DNA of 48,579 nt from Candidatus Cloacimonadota bacterium (GCA_029932755.1 JAOZPK010000001.1:1-48579); one strand, 5' to 3'. Positions 24,915-33,118 are shown, counted from the stretch's first letter. Notes: a model not told the origin generated them from the letters alone. Made by a program: numbers and translations.

Positions 24915-26297
24915 ATGGAAGTTGAACAAAATAAAGATTTTGAGAGTATGTCCAGCTTAACTGTCGGAATAGATGATAAGTTAAGTTTAGGTGAAAATAT
25001 TCTCTACGGATTTCAACATGTCCTAGTGTTAATGCTAGCCCCTTTAGTTACTCCAATTATTTTTGCCAGTATCTTTAAATGGGATATTGCTGTTACGGCT
25101 TATCTCATGATGATCATGTTGCTAGGAGCGGGAATTGAGACTCTGGTTCAGACCAAAGTCCTGAAACTCCCTGTCGCTCAAGCTCAACATATCGTTTTTA
25201 TCGCAGCAATGATTCCGGCGATCTATACACTTGGTCCGATTATGGCCTGGGTAGGTTTACTGATTGTCAGTTTCATAACAATTCTGTTAGTGATCCCATT
25301 TAAAAAAGGATTGCTCGGAAGATTTCTACCCTATGTCGCCACTCCGGTTGTTCTAGGACCCCTGTTTATAGTTATGTCGGTGGGATTGGCAAAGATGAGT
25401 TGTGTAGATTTGATATTCCCACCCGATTATGTAAATGGTGGAAATATTGTATCTTCCACTAATCTGATCTTGGCAGGGATAGCCATGGGTGTTCCTCTGA
25501 TCATATCATTCCTGTTACCAAAAGGGATCTTACGTTATGCCAGTATTCTCTGGGGTGTTATCATCGCAATTATTGTAGCAGCTTTAATGGGACAAATAGA
25601 TTTTGCCCGTGTTGCGGCAGCTCCGTGGTTTGTTGCACCTAAAACTATCTGGGCTCTATTTGAAGGAAATATGGGAAGACCTTTAACTATATCATGGAGC
25701 TTTATCCCTGTGGTATTGATTCTCTTCATTGCTGAGCTTAGTAATGTGCTAGATACTATGGGTTGTTACCAGGCAACAGCTAATCTGGTTGGACAAAAAA
25801 TGACGACCGAACGAGCTAATCGCGGATTATTTGTGGAAACAGTTGCTTCTTTTGTTACTACGATTTTCGGTAATATCCCCTGTACTTCATTTAGTCAAAA
25901 TCTTGGCGTGCTTTCTCTATCCAGGGTTGGTGCCAAAAGTATCATGGTTGCCGGTGGAGCTATATTGATCTTTTTTGGGTTATTCTACAAAATTGGAGTC
26001 TTTTTTGCAGTTATACCATGGGCTATCTATGGTGGTGCTCTTATCGTATTGCTTGGTACTATTCTGGTTGTCGGAATTCAAATGATCGTAACTATGAAAA
26101 TGACTGAAACCAATAAGCTAATTGTTGGTTTCTCAAGTTTTATTGGCATAGCATTTGCTTTTGTTCCTTTTGGAGTTGCACAGCAGTTCCCATTATTTTT
26201 CAGCTTTTTTATTGGAAATCCTATAGGAACAACAGTTGTATTAGCAGTTATTTTAAATCTGGTCTTTGTACACTGGCTAAAAAGCCCGGGAAAATAA
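24915..26297 (+). CDS. NCS2-family nucleobase permease (xanthine/uracil type)
   Basis: Inner-membrane symporter for a purine or pyrimidine base. The start of the membrane domain, ENILYGFQHVLVLMLAPLVT, is the standard NCS2 opening. AQAQHIVFIAAMIPA stands in the half-helix region. The segment FGNIPCTSFSQNLGVLSLSR is the conserved NCS2 motif (PCTTFSQN in relatives). About 12-14 hydrophobic segments fill the 460 residues. AAGGAG precedes the ATG. It is the last gene of the cluster and is followed by an intrinsic terminator. Along with the ABC importer it gives the cluster two uptake routes, suggesting either two substrates or an alternative source of the same intermediate. Confidence 0.9.
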   Translation: MEVEQNKDFESMSSLTVGIDDKLSLGENILYGFQHVLVLMLAPLVTPIIFASIFKWDIAVTAYLMMIMLLGAGIETLVQTKVLKLPVAQAQHIVFIAAMIPAIYTLGPIMAWVGLLIVSFITILLVIPFKKGLLGRFLPYVATPVVLGPLFIVMSVGLAKMSCVDLIFPPDYVNGGNIVSSTNLILAGIAMGVPLIISFLLPKGILRYASILWGVIIAIIVAALMGQIDFARVAAAPWFVAPKTIWALFEGNMGRPLTISWSFIPVVLILFIAELSNVLDTMGCYQATANLVGQKMTTERANRGLFVETVASFVTTIFGNIPCTSFSQNLGVLSLSRVGAKSIMVAGGAILIFFGLFYKIGVFFAVIPWAIYGGALIVLLGTILVVGIQMIVTMKMTETNKLIVGFSSFIGIAFAFVPFGVAQQFPLFFSFFIGNPIGTTVVLAVILNLVFVHWLKSPGK

Positions 26298-26318
26298 ACA
26301 AAGATCGTTTTTCATTAA

Positions 26319-26350
26319 TAGAGGGGGAATTCCCCCCTTCTATTTTTTTT
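26319..26350 (+). terminator. Intrinsic terminator ending the catabolic cluster
   Basis: GGGGG (26323-26327) and CCCCC (26332-26336) pair around AATT. The stem extends outward with TAGA/TCTA after a one- to two-base bulge, and a run of eight T bases (26343-26350) follows. It lies 22 bases after the permease stop and is the first clear terminator after base 256, which supports a single long transcription unit. Confidence 0.9.
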
Positions 26351-26393
26351 TAACAATTTACTTTATTATCTCAAGATAGTTTTTTGAATTTCT

Positions 26394-26858
26394 CAAAAAC
26401 TTGACACTCTAATTATAATTTGAGCTATTTGCATCATGGTAAAAATAATTTATAGTTTATAATGAGAAGGCTCAGGACATTCCTCACGTTCACGTGAGAT
26501 GATAACCCATTTATTGGGAAAAGGGCATACTGTAAAAGTAGCCAGTTACGATCGGGGCTATCAAAATCTGAAAGACGATTTTGATGTGTTGGAAATTGAA
26601 GGATTCTCGATCGTCAGTGATGATAATAAAGTATCTATCGGCAGAACTTTATTACTATACTGGATAGATTCGAAGTTTCCAATATTCTCAAACAGAAGTA
26701 TTTTAAGGAATTCCAAACCGATTGTGTGATAGCCTATTTTGAACCAATGGTTGCCTATCTGGCAAATGAAATGGATATTCCTCTGATTACAATTGATAAT
26801 CAACACCGTATGCATTATTTGGAATTTTCCTGCCCCTTTGAGTAGAAAGCAGAGGCAC
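26394..26858 (+). pseudogene. Decayed 5' copy of the glycosyltransferase gene at 28193
   Basis: About 465 bases, including the promoter-like TTGACACTC leader, align base for base with 28151-28628. The copy starts with ATG at 26436 but meets TAA and TGA at codons 9 and 10. It has lost 13 bases between two AACTTT repeats (frameshift; compare 28401-28420) and carries a further TAG where the intact gene has TGG. It lacks the C-terminal two-thirds. The open stretch 26499-26729 is part of this relic and not a gene. It is separated from the intact copy by the Fic gene on the other strand, so the two copies are direct repeats around that gene. Confidence 0.9.
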
Positions 26859-26886
26859 TTTTGTTATCCCCTTATCATTAATAATA

Positions 26887-27927
26887 TTAAAAATATGTGT
26901 TTACTGCAAATTCAAACTGATCAATAAAAATTTTCTTAAAATTTGATAAATTATTTTGCTCATAAAATAATAACATCGATTTTTTATAATCTACAGAATC
27001 AACTGTTCTGAAAGACAAAGGGCAATGATTATTATCAATTAAGATTGCATTACTTACGATTCTTGCAGTTCGTTTATTTCCGTCCATAAATGGTTGAATA
27101 TAAGATATGAGGATTAGAGCTAATAAGGTTTTTTCAAACACATTTTCTTTGCTATTAATCAATTTGCAGGTCATAGTTAATGCTTCTGTAATTTGATATT
27201 CATTATCTAAAGGACGGTAATTTGTTCCTGAAATACCGACTCTTCTTTTTCTCAAATTCCTTTCTACATTGAGTTCTTTTATTAGTATACTATGAATGTC
27301 TTCTATTTTTGATAAAGACAATGGATGTAAATAATCTGGATTATCAATAATAAAATCAAGAGCATCTTTATGATTTAAAAGCATTATTGCCTCTTCTTTT
27401 GTTTTTCCTGAAGCAGTTTCTCTTTCCTTTAATAATCTTTCTGTTTCTAAAAGAGAATAGGTGTTTCCTTCAATTTGTGATGATTTCCAGCTTAAATCAA
27501 TTGCTAATCTTTCAAGTTCCTTTCTATATTCATTTTCTGTTAATTGAGAAATATTTTCTATATATATTTTTTGAAATTCTTTAAGTTTTGATAATTCGCT
27601 TTTTGTGAATATACTATGATTACTTAGAACATTAGTAATAATTTTGAAGTTAAATTCTTGCTTTATTTCTCTTTCATCAATTTCTTTTCCATAATATTTC
27701 TGAATATCAATTGGCTGAATTAATTCATACACAGGTGAAATAAAGTATTTTGTTCCTTTTCCTCTTCCTTTTGTTTTTATGAAATTTTCTGAAATCAGAT
27801 TTGTTAATATTCTCTTTAATGTAGCATAACTAATTGCTAAAGAAATGCCGTCATAAATTTCTTTTGAGGAACACTCTTTTTTTGTTTTTATAAATTCAAT
27901 AATATCAACTTCTCTATCTTTTAACAT
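26887..27927 (-). CDS. Fic-domain protein with winged-helix N-terminus and altered catalytic motif
   Basis: Fic proteins usually transfer AMP or another phosphate group to target proteins. Residues 5-65 look like a winged helix. The Fic core follows, with an inhibitory helix motif SSQIEGN (Ser149 to Gly154, pattern S/TxxxEG), which marks an N-terminally self-inhibited class. The active-site loop reads IQPFMDGNKRTAR: the catalytic His of HPFxxGN is Gln278 (codon CAA at 27096-27094), and the end GNKR is like the Doc toxin kinase loop instead of GNGR. The protein may be inactive, act differently or be purely regulatory. The 346-residue frame is intact. It is alone on the minus strand and is flanked by two copies of a glycosyltransferase 5' region, a sign of local rearrangement. 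Confidence 0.85.
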   Translation of the reverse strand: MLKDREVDIIEFIKTKKECSSKEIYDGISLAISYATLKRILTNLISENFIKTKGRGKGTKYFISPVYELIQPIDIQKYYGKEIDEREIKQEFNFKIITNVLSNHSIFTKSELSKLKEFQKIYIENISQLTENEYRKELERLAIDLSWKSSQIEGNTYSLLETERLLKERETASGKTKEEAIMLLNHKDALDFIIDNPDYLHPLSLSKIEDIHSILIKELNVERNLRKRRVGISGTNYRPLDNEYQITEALTMTCKLINSKENVFEKTLLALILISYIQPFMDGNKRTARIVSNAILIDNNHCPLSFRTVDSVDYKKSMLLFYEQNNLSNFKKIFIDQFEFAVNTYF

Positions 27928-28150
27928 TTATAAACTCCTTTTTAAGCTCACATCATCAGCTATTCAAGCTCATATATTAGACATATTGAGCTATTCTCAT
28001 TCTGCAAATGAGCTACAAAACTTAATTAATATGTTACCCATATCCCGTCAAGTTATTACAGAATAAGATGTTTGCAGTATAAATATCTCACTAAATCTAA
28101 AGTCTGATAGATTAATCTTTGATTTATAAAAAAAGACATAGTAACTAATC

Positions 28151-28628
28151 CAAAAACTTGACACTCCAATTTAAATTTGAGCTATTTGCACCATGGCAAA
28201 AATAGTATATAGTTTATCGGGAGAAGGCTCAGGTCATTCATCACGTTCACGGGAGATGATAACTCACCTTATAAAAAAGGGGCATACAGTAAAAGTAGCC
28301 AGTTACGATCGGGGCTATCAGAATCTGAAAAATGATTTTGATGTATTGGAAATTGAAGGATTCTCGATCGTCAGTGAGGATAACAAAGTATCTATTGGTA
28401 AAACTTTCGCCCAGAACTTTACTACTATACTGGATAGATTTGAAGCTTCCAATATTCTCAAACAGAAGTATTTTAAGGAATTCAAGCCCGATTGTGTGAT
28501 CACAGATTTTGAGCCGATGGCAGCTTATTTGGCTAACGAACTGGACGTTCCACTGATAACTATCGATAATCAACATCGTATGCGTTATATGGAATTTTCC
28601 TGTCCCTTTGAATGGAAAGCTGAAGCAA
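28151..28628 (+). repeat. Intact partner of a 478-base partial duplication
   Basis: The first 436 bases of the glycosyltransferase gene and 42 bases upstream match 26394-26858 along their length, except for one 13-base deletion in the relic and scattered substitutions. The two copies lie in direct orientation about 1.76 kb apart, with the Fic gene between them. Confidence 0.9.
28158..28186 (+). promoter_or_regulatory. Promoter of the glycosyltransferase gene, possibly leaderless
   Basis: TTGACA (28158-28163) is followed after 17 bases by GCTATT (28181-28186). The ATG at 28193 lies about seven bases further on, where transcription would begin, and there is no ribosome site before it. The same arrangement is kept in the relic copy (26401-26429). 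The -10 match is weak; TATTTG is also similar to the Bacteroidetes-type -7 element. Confidence 0.35.
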
Positions 28629-29293
28629 TATTTATTGAGAATTTGATCAGGGTAATGATCCCGCGTCCCTGCATATCTCTGGTTACAACTTTTTATTTTG
28701 GTAAGAAAAAGAATGACCGCACCTTTATGTTCCCGCCAATCTTAAGGCAATCGGTATTAAAAGCTAAGCCATCTGTGGGAAATTACATACTGGTCTATGC
28801 CACCCAGGAATACGACACACTGATAAAATTTTTGAAAACTTATAAAAGAGAAAAATTCATAGTCTATGGATTCAACATGGAAAAGATCGAAGGAAATCTG
28901 ACTTATAAATCTTTCAGCAGAAGTGGATTCCTAAGTGATCTGGCAGGATGCAGAGCGGTAATTGCTACAGCCGGCTTTACCTTGATGACTGAGTCTTTCT
29001 ATTTGGGAAAACCTTATCTAGCCTTACCCATGAAAGGACAATTCGAACAGGTATTGAATGGTTTGATGCTGGATGAATTAAAATTTGGCAAAAGTGCACT
29101 CGATCTTGAGAAAGAAAATATCTCAGCTTTTCTCTACGATATTCCCGAATACACAGAAAATTTGAAGAACTATGAACACAAAGACAATAGTGCAATTACC
29201 GAAATGCTGGATTTAATATTAGCAAATGATGGCCAGATGCTGCAGAGTTTTCACGATAAACGCAAAACGATCTTTCATTTTGATGAAAAATAA
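28193..29293 (+). CDS. Glycosyltransferase-like protein, MJ1255/VC2487 type (GT-B fold)
   Basis: Probable sugar transferase of the MurG-like GT-B fold. The N-terminal domain starts AKIVYSLSGEGSGHSSRSRE, the donor/acceptor glycine loop of the family, and contains DCVITDFEPMAAYLANEL and the IDNQHR motif. The C-terminal domain has SGFLSDLAGCRAVIATAGFT and YLGKPYLALPMKGQFEQVLN, the nucleotide-sugar binding region seen in this family. The 366-residue length is usual. No signal or membrane segment is evident. No ribosome site precedes the ATG. A truncated relic of its 5' half lies at 26394-26858. The exact product is unknown; relatives are mostly uncharacterised. Confidence 0.8.
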   Translation: MAKIVYSLSGEGSGHSSRSREMITHLIKKGHTVKVASYDRGYQNLKNDFDVLEIEGFSIVSEDNKVSIGKTFAQNFTTILDRFEASNILKQKYFKEFKPDCVITDFEPMAAYLANELDVPLITIDNQHRMRYMEFSCPFEWKAEAIFIENLIRVMIPRPCISLVTTFYFGKKKNDRTFMFPPILRQSVLKAKPSVGNYILVYATQEYDTLIKFLKTYKREKFIVYGFNMEKIEGNLTYKSFSRSGFLSDLAGCRAVIATAGFTLMTESFYLGKPYLALPMKGQFEQVLNGLMLDELKFGKSALDLEKENISAFLYDIPEYTENLKNYEHKDNSAITEMLDLILANDGQMLQSFHDKRKTIFHFDEK

Positions 29294-29306
29294 GGATGAC
29301 TGCATA

Positions 29307-30203
29307 CTAATTGTCACGAATCTTTTGTGCCACTCTTTCCACAAGACCATAAACTAATTCAAACTCGAATTGCTTAAAATCCTTATCCCTAAGAACAGGT
29401 TTCAGCTCTGTTTCAATTTGATCTTGTAATTGCTTTTTTCTTATCTTGCTGATAGAGATAGAATCATTACCTGGTATACTTAGTTTCTTTTTAACAAGTT
29501 TTAAAAAATTATTACTTTCAAAATCAATATCAAGATTGTGCATTGAATAAAATATATCAAAATAGTCTCTGATAGCAGGTTCTCTGCGAGAAAGAGCCGC
29601 TCTGAATTTTTCCGCAAATAATTCTTCAAGTGATAAACATTGAGTTTTAAAATCTGGTATAACTTTTTGTTCGCTAAAAGGATCGATCAATAATGTAGAG
29701 GTTTCCTGCCAGATCGCATCTATCATAAGTTCTTCTCTCATTCCAATCTCGATCTTGATCGTTCCAGGTTTCTTCTCAGGTTCAACAACAGAATGATAAG
29801 ATAAAGTCCCAATATACTGTCTTGATTCGTTGAATCCTCTGAACTTTTCATAAACTTTGAAACACTTGTTCGCTTTGATTAGTTTAGATAATTGATCCTT
29901 TATAGGTTCAATCAATCGACTCCGATCCTTTCTTGATATCTCCGGTTTTGCCGGAATTACAAAATCCAGATCTTCACTCATCCGATAAAAATCTACATAA
30001 ACTTTGCTTAAGCAGGTCCCGCCCTTGAACACAAGATTTGTTTCTGGGTCCTGATAAAGATAGGCTAGTATCAGTGAGCAGTAATAATCCTTTTCGATCA
30101 TACTCGAAAGAAATCCGGATCTTTGAGCCACTGAAATCACCACTTCTCTAAAATAGACCGGATCTTTATGAATCTTAAAATTCGATCTGTTAGATCTTTC
30201 CAT
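29307..30203 (-). CDS. abiEii: AbiEii-family nucleotidyltransferase toxin
   Basis: Toxin of a type IV toxin-antitoxin or abortive-infection pair, with a DNA polymerase beta-like nucleotidyltransferase fold. GGTCLSK (61-67) and RMSEDLDF (74-81) form the substrate and metal-binding motifs. EELFAEKFRA (193-202) and RDYFDIFY (212-219) are the two later motifs of the family. All key positions are intact, so an active enzyme is expected. The 298-residue length is typical. The gene overlaps the end of the antitoxin gene by 14 bases, the common AbiE layout. Relatives act on tRNA or nucleotides. The same fold is used by some non-defence enzymes, but the pairing makes AbiE the best call. Confidence 0.88.
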   Translation of the reverse strand: MERSNRSNFKIHKDPVYFREVVISVAQRSGFLSSMIEKDYYCSLILAYLYQDPETNLVFKGGTCLSKVYVDFYRMSEDLDFVIPAKPEISRKDRSRLIEPIKDQLSKLIKANKCFKVYEKFRGFNESRQYIGTLSYHSVVEPEKKPGTIKIEIGMREELMIDAIWQETSTLLIDPFSEQKVIPDFKTQCLSLEELFAEKFRAALSRREPAIRDYFDIFYSMHNLDIDFESNNFLKLVKKKLSIPGNDSISISKIRKKQLQDQIETELKPVLRDKDFKQFEFELVYGLVERVAQKIRDN

Positions 30204-31002
30204 TAATTATCAATCCCCATTTTTTATTTACACTACCTTTAAGATCAGTATTTGGAATAAGTGGTTTTAATGTTTTCGAACTTCTAATCTTATTCTGAAG
30301 CTTTTCAACTAATTTCTCATCAATATTTAATGTTTCTAAAAAATAACCCAATCTGCGTTGAACAATTTTATTACCATATCTTATTGCATTACTGACCAGT
30401 TTTGCGGTAATCTCCTGATCTTTTTCGATCTCATCTCGTATCCAATTAAAAACTTTTGGTATTGTGTTGTACCTGTTCCAATCATAAATACAATCTATCA
30501 GAAGTCTAGCTTTTGAAACATACGGAATTTTGATTCCTTTTTTGGTTACAACGAACTCGGCACCTTTTAATCTTTTAGTTGATGTTTTCATAAATACAAA
30601 AGAACTTCCTCCAATCTGCTTATCGCCATATATTTTATCGTTATATACATAAATTCTGTTAGAAATTTGCGTTGTGTAGCCATAATAGTAAATTGCTGTT
30701 GGTCCGCTGATCATATATTTTGCATCATAATATTTCATAAGATTAACAACTATTTCCATTCCATCAATTATCACATTTGAAGTTGGAGAGAGTTTATTAG
30801 GAATTAAATAATATCCAGCTTTCAATCTGGTAATAATTCCCTTTTTATTTAAACTACTTAGTAAATCTTTATCTGTTTGCTCAGCAATACCAAGGACATC
30901 CTTAAGATCTCCCGTACTTAATGTTTTAGTTCCCCTTAATTGCAAATAAGCAATCGCTTTCATTTCAAGTGAACCAAATTGTCTTCTTTCTTTATTATTC
31001 AT
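30190..31002 (-). CDS. abiEi: AbiEi-family antitoxin / transcriptional regulator
   Basis: Antitoxin and likely autorepressor of the AbiE pair. The N-terminal 65 residues are a winged helix (LQLRGTKTLSTGDLKDVLGI, ending in LKAGYYLIP). The C-terminal domain has the family pattern YMISGPTAIYYYGYTTQISNRIY and SKARLLIDCIYDW. The 270-residue length fits AbiEi proteins with the C-terminal antitoxin domain. It precedes and overlaps the toxin gene. In known systems the antitoxin binds inverted repeats in its promoter; no clear inverted repeat was found in 31003-31324. Confidence 0.85.
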   Translation of the reverse strand: MNNKERRQFGSLEMKAIAYLQLRGTKTLSTGDLKDVLGIAEQTDKDLLSSLNKKGIITRLKAGYYLIPNKLSPTSNVIIDGMEIVVNLMKYYDAKYMISGPTAIYYYGYTTQISNRIYVYNDKIYGDKQIGGSSFVFMKTSTKRLKGAEFVVTKKGIKIPYVSKARLLIDCIYDWNRYNTIPKVFNWIRDEIEKDQEITAKLVSNAIRYGNKIVQRRLGYFLETLNIDEKLVEKLQNKIRSSKTLKPLIPNTDLKGSVNKKWGLIINGKI

Positions 31003-31324
31003 TATTATCCCTGCACGACTATTTACTCATATTTTAAGAAAATCTCTATCTCATGCTTTTACAAATTCTTATCATTGCTAATTTGCTTATCTTATATTTT
31101 CTGTCAAATTATTTCTTATCAAATAATAATACCAAAAATCAAAATCTAAAATTATTCAATCCACAACAATATCCTTGACTACAGAATCTCAAAAACATAA
31201 AAGAGTATAAAATCACTAAGGATAGAATAATGAGAAGAAAAGATAAAGAGAACACAGACAAAAAAGTGATATCCTAAAAGATGAATAAACGCTCCAACTT
31301 TATTATGATTGAGGTGTAAAGATA
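31003..31324. other. Divergent intergenic region between abiE and the envelope gene
   Basis: 322 AT-rich bases without a convincing gene. On the minus strand TTGACA (31107 down to 31102) could serve the abiE operon, but no matching -10 is evident at 16-18 bases. On the + strand TTGACT (31175-31180) precedes TATAAA (31206-31211) by 25 bases, too far for a standard promoter. A 15-codon frame at 31230-31277 is rich in Lys and Arg and is probably chance. Confidence 0.5.
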
Positions 31325-32326
31325 ATGCAAAAAAAACTTTTCATATTGTTTTTCTGTTTATTTGTTATTGTCTTATTTGCTGAGACAGTATTTCTCATAA
31401 ATGGTGAAACGATATCAGGTAAGATTATCGGATTTAAAAGTCAAAAGGTCTATTTGGATTATGAGAAAGAACTCTATATCATCTCATACTCTATGATCTC
31501 TAAAGTTGTTGATGATAATAATAGTGTTATCGCGATCAGCGATATTCCGGAATTAGATCACTATCAGTTAAAATTCAATTCATTTACAAAATTCATAGAG
31601 ATAAAACCTGAGAAACCACCTAAATTATTCACTCCAAGATATAGTAGTAAAAGGTTTGGTGAATACTATGATCACAGAACAAATAGAATGCTCTTCGGGC
31701 TTACCGCCCGTGCTTTAGAAAAAAATATTCTATCAATTACAAATTACGATGTTGCATTAATGAACTATTCGATCGGTCTTTTTCATAATACCGAATTTGA
31801 AATGTTTATGTCACCGTTCTTTATGTCCGAGATATTTGGAATCTCCGTAAAGTACCAAGTCTACTCTCACCCGCTTTTGGCAATATCACTCAGAAGCGGC
31901 TATAGATTCTTCGGTGATCCTCTTCATGATGAAGGATTTAAAGATAAATGTTATGATATGCCCAACTCGCTGCTCCTTACCTTTGGAAGTGTTGATCATC
32001 AAATCTCAGCGAATATCGATGTTAATCCAACAATTGATCATAATTATGAAAGCATCGACCGCTTTATCACGTTCACTTATCATATAGGGGGTTCTCTACG
32101 CCTCTTCAAGCATATGAAGATCTATTTTGAAATATTCAATTCATGGCCACTTGAAGATGAAGAGGATTTTAGTTATTCCCATTTCACATGGGCTTCGGGT
32201 ATACGGTTTTTTTGGAAAAAAAACTCTCTTGATCTTGGTCTGCTTGATTATGGTTATAATCGAGGTTCAATGTCAGACACAATGTATCCAATAGTTTCCT
32301 ATACACATCACTTTTACACAAAATGA
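31325..32326 (+). CDS. Secreted or outer-membrane protein of unknown function
   Basis: I do not recognise the family with certainty. Residues 1-18 form a signal peptide (KKLFILFFCLFVIVLFAE). Residues 20-65 look like a small SH3/Sm-like beta domain (VFLINGETISGKIIGFKSQK), seen at the start of many FCB envelope proteins. The rest alternates aromatic and polar residues in beta-strand-like segments and ends in Phe-Tyr-Thr-Lys, which suggests an outer-membrane barrel or a periplasmic beta protein. GAGGTG lies before the ATG. It overlaps the Nudix gene by four bases (ATGA), though the two products would lie in different compartments. Confidence 0.6.
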   Translation: MQKKLFILFFCLFVIVLFAETVFLINGETISGKIIGFKSQKVYLDYEKELYIISYSMISKVVDDNNSVIAISDIPELDHYQLKFNSFTKFIEIKPEKPPKLFTPRYSSKRFGEYYDHRTNRMLFGLTARALEKNILSITNYDVALMNYSIGLFHNTEFEMFMSPFFMSEIFGISVKYQVYSHPLLAISLRSGYRFFGDPLHDEGFKDKCYDMPNSLLLTFGSVDHQISANIDVNPTIDHNYESIDRFITFTYHIGGSLRLFKHMKIYFEIFNSWPLEDEEDFSYSHFTWASGIRFFWKKNSLDLGLLDYGYNRGSMSDTMYPIVSYTHHFYTK

Positions 32327-32724
32327 AACGCTCTGGTTCTAGTATAATATTTGTTAATGATAAAAAACAGATTCTGCTATTCTTAAGAGATGATAAAGCA
32401 GGCTTGCCTTATCGCAATATGTGGGATGTTCCCGGTGGACATGTGGAAGAAAATGAAACTCCAAAAGAGTGTATTATACGTGAGATGAAAGAGGAGATGA
32501 ACCTTGATCTAAAAGATTTCCAACTGCTCTGCCAAACAGAATTTGATGACAGGATTGAATACACATATTGGAAAAAAGTTAATTTGAATATTGCTGAAAT
32601 AGACCTGATGGAAGGTCAATATTTAAAATGGTTTACTCAGCAGGAAGCAGCCGATACTAAACTTGCTTATGGATTTAATGAAATAGTGAAAGAGTTTTTT
32701 TTAACTTATCTTTCCCTTATTTAG
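32323..32724 (+). CDS. Nudix hydrolase
   Basis: Cytoplasmic pyrophosphohydrolase acting on a nucleoside diphosphate derivative. The Nudix box spans residues 39-61: Gly39, Glu45, Arg53-Glu54 and Glu57-Glu58 are all present. The box's usual late Gly is Asn60. The start KRSGSSIIFVNDKKQILLFL and WDVPGGH are standard for the fold. At 133 residues it is a minimal single-domain member, so the substrate (for example oxidised nucleotides, NDP-sugars or capped RNA) cannot be predicted. It overlaps the preceding envelope gene by ATGA, so it is probably expressed by coupling. Confidence 0.9.
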   Translation: MKRSGSSIIFVNDKKQILLFLRDDKAGLPYRNMWDVPGGHVEENETPKECIIREMKEEMNLDLKDFQLLCQTEFDDRIEYTYWKKVNLNIAEIDLMEGQYLKWFTQQEAADTKLAYGFNEIVKEFFLTYLSLI

Positions 32725-32770
32725 GGAAAATATATAATTTATTGTTCCTAAATCAAGGACAATATCATAA

Positions 32771-33118
32771 TTTAAGATCTTTTTGCTTGATATTTCTTTA
32801 AATAATTATGGAAAATTATTAGAAAACCTGATTTTTATTGAATTAAAAAGAAAAGAGAGTGAAATTTATTTTCACAGGAATGGTATAGAATGCAATTTTA
32901 TGGTTATGAAAAATTATGAAATTTCTCAATTAATTCAGGTATCTTATGACATTTCAAATGAGAAAACATTAAATAGAGAGTTAATTGCATTAATAAAATT
33001 ATCAGTAAAATTCCCAGATGTAGAATTACTATTAATCACAATTCTTTACGAACTATTTGACCAAATAAACAGAAGTGATCAATATCGTATGCAAATAATT
33101 AGAGGAGAATTACATTGA
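32771..33118 (+). pseudogene. 3' remnant of an AAA/DUF4143 ATPase gene
   Basis: The frame encodes only the C-terminal DUF4143 nuclease-like part of the large AAA_14/DUF4143 family: FKIFLLD, then NNYGKLLENLIFIELKR, then SEIYFHRNGIECNFMV and ISQLIQVSYDISNEKT. The Walker motifs and the whole N-terminal ATPase are absent, and a TAA sits in frame at 32768. A segment between the two recognisable blocks is also missing. The reading frame runs on to overlap the TTG start of the P-type ATPase gene. A short protein from a TTG at 32783 is possible but unlikely to function. It is a different subfamily from the complete copy at 43626. Confidence 0.75.

Noticed and set aside
26414..26419. Perfect TATAAT before the relic gene
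   Set aside because: Only seven bases from the TTGACA and not conserved in the intact copy, so it is unlikely to be the -10 element.
26499..26729. Open frame of 76 codons resembling the start of a glycosyltransferase
   Set aside because: It is the undisturbed middle of a decayed duplicate: stops precede it, a 13-base deletion ends it, and it begins inside the homologous gene's frame.
31230..31277. 15-codon Lys/Arg-rich frame in the abiE intergenic region
   Set aside because: Too short, composition expected by chance in AT-rich DNA, and no neighbouring partner.
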